A stretch of 64,000 nt of DNA from assembly GCF_000368025.1 (NCBI RefSeq), contig NZ_KB849211.1:856455-920454 (forward strand), read 5' to 3'. The notes beneath the pieces were generated by a model. The model ran no database searches. It was not told where the DNA came from and saw only the letters and a list, made by a program, of their open reading frames with translations. Shown here one piece after another: positions 52,113 to 62,500 of this stretch. The number at the start of each line of letters is the position of its first letter. Within the stretch, counting starts at the first letter, position 1. A program made the position numbers and the translations under genes. The DNA comes from Acinetobacter parvus DSM 16617 = CIP 108168 (GTDB lineage: Bacteria; Pseudomonadota; Gammaproteobacteria; Pseudomonadales; Moraxellaceae).

Positions 52113-53009
52113 TTACATCACTCCGATATGTTGATGTAAAAATTCTAATTGGGTTGTGACTGCTTTTTCAAACCATGAACCGTGATAAACCTCAAAATGT
52201 TTCATATCCCACTCATGATAGCTTACAAATGGTGCAATATTGGTCGCAGCTTCACGACTGGATGCAATTGGAATCAAAGAATCATGTTTCGCAGCAATAA
52301 ACAAAACAGGAATATTAATTTTGCGTACAAATTGAATTGGACGATAGCGCATTAAATTAAAAAATACACGTGCAGGAACTTCACCACTCCAATAATAGTC
52401 AGGATTTACAATCGAATGATAACCATAGTAACTATCGGAGGTCGGTAAAAAGCATAGTTTATGTTGATCTACAACTGGCAAAGTTTTAGGTACTAAACCC
52501 ATCTTAGACCCCATGTAATCCTGACTAGAACGCTTTAAAGCCTCTGGATAACGTTGTAATGGGTATAATTTTGCTGTTTCAGCGCCATCTACATAAGGTA
52601 CCTGTACCATCACGGCCTGAATATTTTTAAGGTCAGTGGCTAAACTAAGCGCATATCCACCGCTTAGAGAAGTTCCCCATAAAATAATACGTCGACTATC
52701 AATTAATTTACAATTCGAAGCATATTGAACAATGGTTTTCCAATCATCCAGTTGAGCACTAAGTGAAACCAATTCCCGTGGTTTCCCTGTACTGCCACCC
52801 CAATAACGATAGTCAAACAGGATAACGGCATAACCTGCCTGAGCGAAACGTTGTGCATACTGAACCAGTTTGAATTGACGCAAACCCGCAAATCCATGTG
52901 CCATAAGAATTACAGCAGGTTTAATATTGGTCTTTGGTAGGTAGAAATCTGCTGCTATGGTTTCTTCGCCACTAGGAACATACAACGGCTCAACTGTATA
53001 GGTGTGCAT
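52113..53009 (-). CDS. Alpha/beta hydrolase
   Basis: 298 residues with the nucleophile elbow GTSLSGG (about 113-119, Ser at 115), oxyanion-region MAHGFAGLRQ, and late Asp and His residues (AAKHDSLIPIASS; EWDMKHFEVYHGSWFE). The family resembles peptidase S15-like or dienelactone-type hydrolases of the DUF type found across Acinetobacter. Substrate unknown. First gene of the hydrolase-trxC-yciA cluster. Confidence 0.88.
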   Translation of the reverse strand: MHTYTVEPLYVPSGEETIAADFYLPKTNIKPAVILMAHGFAGLRQFKLVQYAQRFAQAGYAVILFDYRYWGGSTGKPRELVSLSAQLDDWKTIVQYASNCKLIDSRRIILWGTSLSGGYALSLATDLKNIQAVMVQVPYVDGAETAKLYPLQRYPEALKRSSQDYMGSKMGLVPKTLPVVDQHKLCFLPTSDSYYGYHSIVNPDYYWSGEVPARVFFNLMRYRPIQFVRKINIPVLFIAAKHDSLIPIASSREAATNIAPFVSYHEWDMKHFEVYHGSWFEKAVTTQLEFLHQHIGVM

Positions 53010-53132
53010 GCGCGCTCCAATGCTTTATCTTATGACTTATCATCATTTATTTGCTACAGACATTTAAACTCAAGATCAAGCTTAATGCTATGATAGAGCA
53101 TAAAATGTTTTGTTTATTTTTGGAGTGACAAG

Positions 53133-53468
53133 ATGTCAGAAAATGTTGGTTTTGCAGGTCAAATCGGCCCTGAGCATGTAGATCAAGTTGTCGAAAAAGG
53201 CTTTAAATCTATTATCAATAATCGTCCAGACATGGAAGGTGGTTCTGAACAACCTACAAGCGCACAGATTGAAGAATCAGCTCGTAATGCTGGCCTAGAT
53301 TATGTTTACCAACCAGTTGTTGCAGGTCAGATCACAGAGTTAGATGTTCGCACATTTGCAAACCATTATAATGAACTACCAAAACCGATCTTGATGTTCT
53401 GCCGCACAGGTAATCGTTCTAACAACCTATATCAGCTAGCAAAGCAAATGGATTTGTTGGAGGATTAA
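53133..53468 (+). CDS. TIGR01244 / DUF442 phosphatase-like protein
   Basis: 111 residues. The pattern VDQVVEKGFKSIINNRPDME at the start and MFCRTGNRS (Cys-x5-Arg phosphatase loop, 89-97) near the end are typical of the dual-specificity-phosphatase-like DUF442 family, also called beta-lactamase-hydrolase-like (Blh). Relatives are linked to sulphide oxidation or biofilm control; the role here is inferred. Confidence 0.85.
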   Translation: MSENVGFAGQIGPEHVDQVVEKGFKSIINNRPDMEGGSEQPTSAQIEESARNAGLDYVYQPVVAGQITELDVRTFANHYNELPKPILMFCRTGNRSNNLYQLAKQMDLLED

Positions 53469-53484
53469 TAAAAAATCTTCAAAT

Positions 53485-53516
53485 AAAAATGGAAGCTCGA
53501 AAGCTTCCATTTTTTT
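53485..53516. terminator. Bidirectional terminator between the DUF442 and giant genes
   Basis: Stem ATGGAAGCT / AGCTTCCAT with loop CGAA, A-run before and T-run after, so it can end both converging genes. Confidence 0.9.
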
Positions 53517-53526
53517 CATTCAGGCA

Positions 53527-56500
53527 TTATGGACAAGTGAATGATGTACCATAAGGACTAACTTCATTTGGTGAATATGTACCATCACTAGAATAATCAC
53601 TTGCTAGTGAAGCTAGACCTAAACTATAAGTCGTACGATTTGGTAATGATGCAACAGTTGCTGATGCTCCTACCTGCACTGTTAACCACTGTGCATAGAT
53701 TTTTGGATAACGCATGGCAAAGTCAAACTTACCATTAGCATCAGTGGTAAATGTATTTTGCTCAGCACCAGACTGGCTCACAAACGTCACCACTTTCACA
53801 GGCGTATTATTCGCTCCCACAGCCGTACCTGCTGGGCTTGCCACACAAGCATGTATACTGTTGGTTGTAGTACTTGCCATATAATCATCCGTTAAATCAC
53901 TTGGTGTACCATTGTTATTCATTGGTCTACCATTAGCATCCAGATAAATATTAGGAGCTGACAAATTATAATACTCTTGATTACCAAACACCCATTTCTC
54001 TGCTGGATCAGAACCAGCTTTCGGAGCCAATGCCCATAAGTTCCGTCCTTTGATATACGTCAGTGGTGTAGAATCTAAAGTGACGACTTGATTAGCTAAT
54101 GGCTTACCATCAAAATCAACCACACTCACAGACATATTCTTGGTGTAATAAACTCCATCACTTGAAGATGCGACTTCTGTTGGATTGACACCAATTACAA
54201 TTGAAGCAACAGGTGCTTGTACTGCAGCCTGTACGATATCAATCATTGAGATTTGTGTGGCATCGGCATAGCCTGTTTCATTAAAGCGTGCTGTCAAATG
54301 CAAATCATCATTAACGAATTCGGTAGCTGTATAATTTCGGCGTGCATTTTCATCTACCTTGATTTTAAACACAGCCTGACCATTCGCATCAGTGGTTAAA
54401 CCTGAAGCACCAACAATAACAGCACCATTGCGAGCAAAATCAGTAAGACCTAGCGTAATATATTTTCCAGAAACACCACCACCATTCGTATCAAGTAAAG
54501 TCACAGTAACATCTGCTGTGTCATCACGTACACTCATGGTTGGTTTTGCTGCAATACGTAAAGAATATCGAGCAGGTTGTACTGTTGGTGTACCTGAATT
54601 ATCAACTGTTGCAATACGATAGATCTGGGTAGCTTTTCCACCAATTTCATCCGTATTCGTTGCTGTTAACTCAATACCACTTGCAAGCAACAACTGTTTA
54701 TCAACCGTTGTTTCATCAATTGCAACAGAGAAGAAAGCATTACCATTTGAATCCGTTTTGACTGCAAGTGGTTCACCACTTGTATTGACTGGACTACTAG
54801 AACCAGGATTACCAATAATTAATCCACCTGCATTATTTGCGGCAAGTATGACTTCCTGATTGCGTACAGGTTGATTAGCTCGATCCAACAACGTCACCGT
54901 CACAATTGAACGATCACCATTCACATCCATGGCTGACTTACTGACATTACTAAATACAAGATGGTAATTACTGCTGGCTTCATTCACATTAAAGTGAACT
55001 GTTTGGGTACGAACAACCCCATTTGGTAAAGTAATTGAAGCACGAACAGTAACACCATTTGCCAATAAGTCCGTATATTGTTTGCCAGTAATTTTAGTTA
55101 ATTTCAGCGCGACTTTTGCATTACCACTCGCATCTGTTGTAACAACAGATGTTGCCTGACCATTAATCGTGACACCATTTAATGCAGAATCAACAACAGT
55201 GAAAGTAACAGGATAATTCTTAACACCAGCCGCAGTATTATCAACTAATTTAGCAAATACTTCAGAAGTATCGCCACTTGCCAATAAATCAGCTTTGGTT
55301 TTATCCATTGTTAAATTCATCGCTTCTGTTGGCACAGAAACATTCACTCTACCAACTTGTGTAACAACAGGCTGCGTCGTACTGTTATTATTATAGGTTG
55401 AAACAGCATAGGTAATACCTTTTTCAACCAATAGTTGATCAATACTATCACCATTCTCGACTGTCACAGTAAAATAAGCGATACCATTCGCATTGGTTGT
55501 CGCGCTAGTCTTATCCACTTTGACTCGTGAACTTAAACCTCCTGCCAAACCAAAATCAATTTCTTTATTTGCTAAAGGATTGCCATTCGCATCTTCAGCC
55601 TTAACAGCTAAAATGCTTGTACCACCTAAAACTGAAATTACTGGCTCTGACAATGTTGTGGTTAATGCTACAACATCTTTTGCAACTGGGGCTTTCACCA
55701 TCACCTGAATGGTTTGACTCAGTACAGAACCATCAGCCTGTACAACAGATGCAGCAAGTGTAATACCATTAGCAACCAAATTTTCAATCATTTGATCATT
55801 GCCAGCTTTTACGTTTACTGTAAAGGTTGCATTGCCATTTACATCTGTCTTTTTACTTGCACCACCCACAAAGGTTACACCATTTGCAGTCGCTGCGGCA
55901 TTTAAACCAAAACCAACCTGTTTATTTTGAAGCGGATTACCATCTTTATCAAAAACTTTTGCTGTAAATGTAAAAGTATCATTATCAGCAGTGACAATAC
56001 CTTTGGAAGTAATTAATTCCAAACGCTGTGCATCCTTAGCTGCTTCCAAATCATCCGTCACAAACTGCAATACGGTTGTTTGTGTTACCGTTGTACCTGC
56101 ATCAGTGGTGTAGATTGCTCTTGCTTGAACACCCGCCAATAAGCCTTTAATTTGTTCAGCACTTAAATTTGCTGGAGCTGTATAAGTGATCGTAAAGCTT
56201 GCTGAACCGTCAGTGCCAGTTGTTTGAGCTGGGCTAACATTAATTGTCAAACCTGCTGGAACATTACTTAAAACTAATTTAACCAGCTTACCTGCAAGCA
56301 CTTTACCCTTGCTATTAAAGGCTTTTACTGTAAGAGTTGCAGTATTACTACCTGTTGTTTTAATTGCACCAGTTACATTGTCTAAGGTCAAATAACTTAA
56401 TTCTGATAATGTTGCCGCAGAACTCACCGTAATTTGTGTCTTTTGCGTTACACTACCTGTGCCGTCACCTTGAATCGCTAATGCACTAATACCAATACCT

Positions 56501-59500
56501 GATGCCACTAAAGCATCTACCGCTTCTTTTGTCGTAGTTTTTACTTCCAAGACAGCGATTGCCTGACCATTCGCATTGGTTTCAACAACAGTTGATCCAC
56601 CGATAACACCTTCAAAATTAACACTATTTTTAATGACGTTATTATCAACACTCCAGTTATCAATCGCTAAAGTCACTTGACGGTTTTTAATCAAATTACC
56701 ATCTTTGTCTTTTAAGGTGACTGTGGTCAAAACTGTTTGAGGTGTGCTGGTATCCATTACCAAGCTAGGTTTTTCAACGACCAAATCCATACGTTGAATA
56801 TTGACTTGATCAATAGCAAATTGTTGCGTCATGTTTTGCGTTGTATTAATACCTTTATTATTGGTATACGTTGCAATCACTTGAACCCCTGACAATAAGC
56901 CCTGGATCTGTTCAGGTGTTAAAACTTTTGCTGCATTATAAGTCACCGTAAATGTTGCTTCACCATTGCCATTTGTTGGTTTGCTTGCCATATCAAGTTT
57001 AATATCTAAACCTGTTGGCACATTATTAAGGCCTAACTGAATCGTTTTACCACTTAAAGCTGTACCTGTACTATTAAACGCTTTAACGATAATGGTTGAA
57101 GTACCGCCAGTTGTCGCAATCAGTCCAGAACTGTTCACAGTCATATAACCAACTGCTTCAGAGCTAATGCTTACTTTGGTATTTTGTGTAACTGTCCCAC
57201 TACCATCAGATTGTACTGCGGAAGCAGTGATACCAATTCCCGATGCCATTAAGGCATTCACTGCATTTTCAGTTGTTGGATTGACATTTAAATCAATAAT
57301 CGCCTGACCGTTGGCATTCGTTGAAACTACAACAAGGCCACCTGTCGCACCTGCGAAGCTCACGCCATTTTGGACAGCTTCTGCATTCAACGCCAAGGTC
57401 ACTTGACGATTCTTGATCACCTGACCATTTTGGTCTTTGAGCGTAACCGTAGTTTTAACCGTTTGTGCAGCTGTAGTATTCACAACCAATGCGGCTTTAT
57501 CAACCACCAAGTCCATACGCTGGATATTTGCCTGATCAACGTAGAACTGCAACATGGTGCTCTGTGTGATATTTTTGTTGGTGCTGGTGGTATAGACCGC
57601 ATTGGCTTGAATACCAGCCAGCAATGCCTTGATCTGTTCAGCTGTTAAATTAGTTGGTGCAGTATAAGTCACGATAAACTGTGCTGTACCATCCAGAGCA
57701 GTTGTTTGAGTTGCAGTATCAACTTTAACATCCAAACCAACTGGCACGTTATTCAGACTTAACTTAACCGCTTTACCACCTAGTGCCTTACCATCACTAT
57801 TCAATGTTTTAACAGTAATTGTTGATGTACCACCTGCGGTACCAATCGCATTGTTACTTTCAGTAATTAGGGACGCCACTTCATTTTGAGATGCTTCTGA
57901 CAAAATATTGACTTTAACATTTTGGGTGATGGTACCACTGCCATCTGCCTGAATGGCTGATGCACCAATACCAATTCCTGATGCAACCAGAGCATCCACT
58001 GCCGCTTGAGAGGTTGGATTGATACTTAAAATAATTTCCGCTTGACCATTTGCATCAGTTGAAACCGCAATTAAACCACCAGCAGCAGCAGCGAAGCTCA
58101 CGCCATTTTGGACAGCTTCTGCATTCAGGGCCAAGGTCACTTGACGGTTTTTAATGGCCTGACCATCGCGATCTTTCAAGGTGACTGTGGTTTTAACGGT
58201 TTGTGCCGCTGTGGTATTCACAACCAAGGCTGATTTATCAACCACCAAGTCCATACGTTGAATATTGACTTGATCCGCATAGAACTGGATGACGGTATTT
58301 TGTGTAATTGCCTTATTTGCGCTAGTCGTGTAGGTTGCACTTGCCTGAATACCAGCCAGCAACGCCTTGATCTGTTCAGGGGTTAAACTGGTAGAGGCAT
58401 TATAAGTCACATTAAATTTAGCACTACCTGTTGCATCTGTTGTTTGGCTGGCTTGATCAACTTGAATATTGACACCTGCTGGTACATTATTCAGGCTTAA
58501 TTTAACCGCTTTACCACTCAGTGCTTTATTGTCTGCACTAAAGGCTTTCACCGTAATAATCGATGAACCACCTGTTGTGGCAATCGTGTTATTACTCTCA
58601 GAGGTTAAATAACCCACTTCATTTTGAGATGCCTCAGATAACACATTGATTTTTAAGCTTTGCGTCACTGTGCCTGAACCATCACCTTGTACTGCCGCAG
58701 CACGGATACCGATCCCCGAGGCAACAAGCGCATCAACTGCTTTCTGAGTATCTGGATGAACTTCCAGTGTCACCACTGCCTGACCATTGGCATCTGTTGA
58801 AACAACAGTTGAACCACCAATCACGCCTTTAAAATTCACACTTGTAAATAGGATGTTGTTATCTGTACCTAGATCATCCAGTGATACTGTCACTTGACGG
58901 TTTTTAATCAGATTACCATCTTTATCTTTTAAGGTGACGGTTGTTAATAACTCCTGTGATGTCGTAGTGTTTACGACTAAAGCCAAGCCTTTTTCAACCA
59001 CCAAGTCCATACGCTGAATATTCACTTGATCAGCATAGAACTGTAGCATAGTACTCTGAGTAGTATTCTTGCCTGCACTATTGGTATACGTTGCAAGGGC
59101 TTGAATGCCTGCTAATAATGCCTTGATCTGTTCAGGTGTTAAAACTGTTGGTGCCGTATAGGTCACGTTAAACTGAGCTGTACCATCCGCAGCCGTTGTT
59201 TTCGTTGCGGCATCAACCTTAACATCCAGACCTGCTGGGACATTGTTTAGGTTCAATTTAACTGTTTTACCGCCTAAGGCTGTGCCATCACTATTAAAAG
59301 CTTTAACGGTAATGGTTGACGTTCCGCCTGTTGTGGCAATTGTACGGTCACTATCACTAGTCAAATATGCAACTTCACCTTGTGTGGCCGCAGATAAAAT
59401 ATTGACTTTAATATTTTGGGTGATGGTACCACTGCCATCCGCCTGAATGGCTGATGCGCCAATACCAATTCCTGATGCAACCAGAGCATCCACTGCCGCT

Positions 59501-62500
59501 TGAGTTGTTGGTTTGACATTTAAATCAATAATCGCTTGACCATTTGCATCAGTTGAAACCGCAATTAAACCACCAGCAGCAGCGAAGCTCACGCCATTTT
59601 GGACAGCTTCTGCATTCAGGGCCAAGGTCACTTGACGGTTTTTAATGGCCTGACCATCGCGATCTTTCAAGGTGACTGTGGTTTTAACGGTTTGTGCCGC
59701 TGTGGTATTCACAACCAAGGCTGATTTATCAACCACCAAGTCCATACGCTGGATATTCATCTGATCAACAGCAAATTGTAACATGGTACTTTGAGTAACA
59801 TTTGTACCTGCATCAGATGTATAAGTAGCAGCTGCTTGAACGCCTGCCAATAAACCTTTGATCTGATCAGCCGTTAAACTTGTTGGCGCAATATAAGTCA
59901 CGACAAACTGTGCTGTACCATCTGCACCTGTGGTTTTAGTAGCTGCATCAGCCTGAATTTTCAAACCTGCTGGTACATTATTCAGGTTCAATTTAACTGC
60001 TTTACCACTTAAAGCTATTCCATTCGCACTGAATGCTTTAACTGTAATCTTGGTTGAACCGCCTGTTGTCGAAATCGTATTATCACTGTCCGTGGTTAAA
60101 TAACTGACTTCATTTAAAGCTGCCTGAGACAAAATACTAACCTTAGTACTTTGAACAATATTACTGCCATCCGCTTGTAAAGCAGATGCACCAATGCCAA
60201 GACCTGAAGCAATTAACGCAGCAACTGCATTACCATCTTTGGGTTGAACCGTTAAATCAACTGTAAATTGACCACTTGCATTGGTCACCACAGTCATTGA
60301 ACCACCTATTGCGCCATTAATACTCACGCCATTTTGCAAGGCTTCTGGATTAATTGCCACAGTGACTTGACGGTTCTGAATCACATTTCCAGCATCATCT
60401 TTTAGCGTTCCAGTTGCTTTGACAGTTTGCGCAACCCCAGCTTTCACAACCAAGACAGGTTGGTCAACAACCAAATCCATGCGCTGAATATTTTTGGCTG
60501 CTTCAAAATAACCCACTTTTACAGTTTGCGACACATTGCCATAATTTGCCGTGATCACCAAACCATCTTGCAATAATTTTGCTTTATCTGCATTTTGAGG
60601 ATCATATACAACTGTAAACTTCACTTCACCAGCAGAATTCGTCGTGAGTATTGAACTTTCTTTAATACGGATTCCAGCCAATTGAGATAGACTCAAACTA
60701 ATATCTTTATTCGCAAGCACATTACCACTACTGTTATACGCCTTAACTGTCACCACTCTTTCAGCATTGTTGGCAACATTAATTGCATCAACTTGCTCAA
60801 TCGCGAGATAAGCAACATCAACTGTACCTTGAACCGAGGCCACAACCATCACTTTTGAGGTTTGGGAAATACCATCCGCAGAGGCTGTTAACAACAATCC
60901 TTCTGCAACCAAAGCATTAACAGCATCTGTATTAGGCGCAGCCAACTGTACTGTAAACTTCGCCTCACCATTAACAGTGAGTTCTGTTGGTTTAACAAGT
61001 TTTACTCCATTATTTTTTGCCACATCAGAAAGCGTTAAATTAATTTTACGTCCATTAATTGGCTGACCATTCTCATCAATCGCTTTGACTGAAACTTCAA
61101 ACATATCATTTGAAGCAACCACAACGCCTTTACCTAAAGAAATAGCAAGTTGTTTTACCTCAACATTATCACTTTGCTCATAATAACGCACATAGGAAGT
61201 TTGAGTGATTGCAGCGCCAGTTGTTGGTTGATATTTTGCAGTAAGTAAAACCCCTTTTGTCTTAAGCTCATTTAATACAGCAGAATCTAAAGTACGGCCA
61301 TCATATTCAACAATGAAAGCTGCCTCACCTTGAGCATTAGTTTTCGCTTTAGAACCATTTTTAATTGTTAAGCCATAAGCCTGAGCCTGATCAATATTTA
61401 GTGTAATATCCTGATCTGTAAGTACACCACCATTTTGATCGACAGCTCGAACGGTAACTGTTGTCTGCCCGCCTTTTACATTAATCATTGAATTTGGATT
61501 AATACTTAAATAACTCACATCAACCGCTTGTAATGGTGCGGCCTCGACCATAATTTGTGTGTTTTGCTTAACAGTTGAACCATCTGCCAGCGTCGTACTC
61601 ACAGCAACTGCAATACCTGATTTTACTAAATTATCAATAGATTGCTGATTAAAGGCATCTACATTTAAAGTAAATATTGCATAACCACTAGCATCTGTTT
61701 GTTTAACTACTGCTTTATCACCACCGACTGATACACCATTCTCGGTAACCGCTGGAGCTAAACCAAGTGTGATTGATTTATTTGCAACAAAACTACCATC
61801 AGCACTGATAGCACGTACTTTCACCTGAACAGTATCATTTTTTGCTGAAACAACACCTTTCGTTGGAGTCAACTCTATACGTTGTACATCTTTTTCCAAT
61901 ACTGCATTTTTATTAGTAAAATTAATTCGGGTGGTTTGGGTTAATGTATTACTATTAACGGTGTTATAACTTGCAACAACAGTTACACCATTTGCAAGTA
62001 AATTATTCAGTTCATTAGCAGAAACACTAGCCTTATTGAATTTTAAAGTAAAAGCCGCCTGACCATTTGCATCAGTTGTTATTTTAGAACCATTTGTAAT
62101 CGTCAGCCCATTATTTTGACTGTTTGGCACAGTTAAATTAATTTGTTTATTTGCAACAGTTCCACCTTTTGCATCTTTAGCAGTGACTGTAACAGTTGCT
62201 TCACCATTATCGACATCAATTGTATTTGAACCAATCGCCATCAAATAAGATACATCTTCCGTTGCTACAGAAACAACGGTTATCTTACTGACCTGAGATG
62301 AAACAGTACCATCCGCTGAAGTTGCTGTAATATTGATCCCATTATTCACCAACAATTGACCAGTTGGATTTAAACTATTTGCTTCAGTTTTAATTGTAAA
62401 AATAGCCTTACCATTTTCATCTGTTTTTACAGTGGCATTCGCTAATTTTGCTCCATATTCAACGGCTGCATCATCCAGCTTTAAAGTAATATCCTTACCT

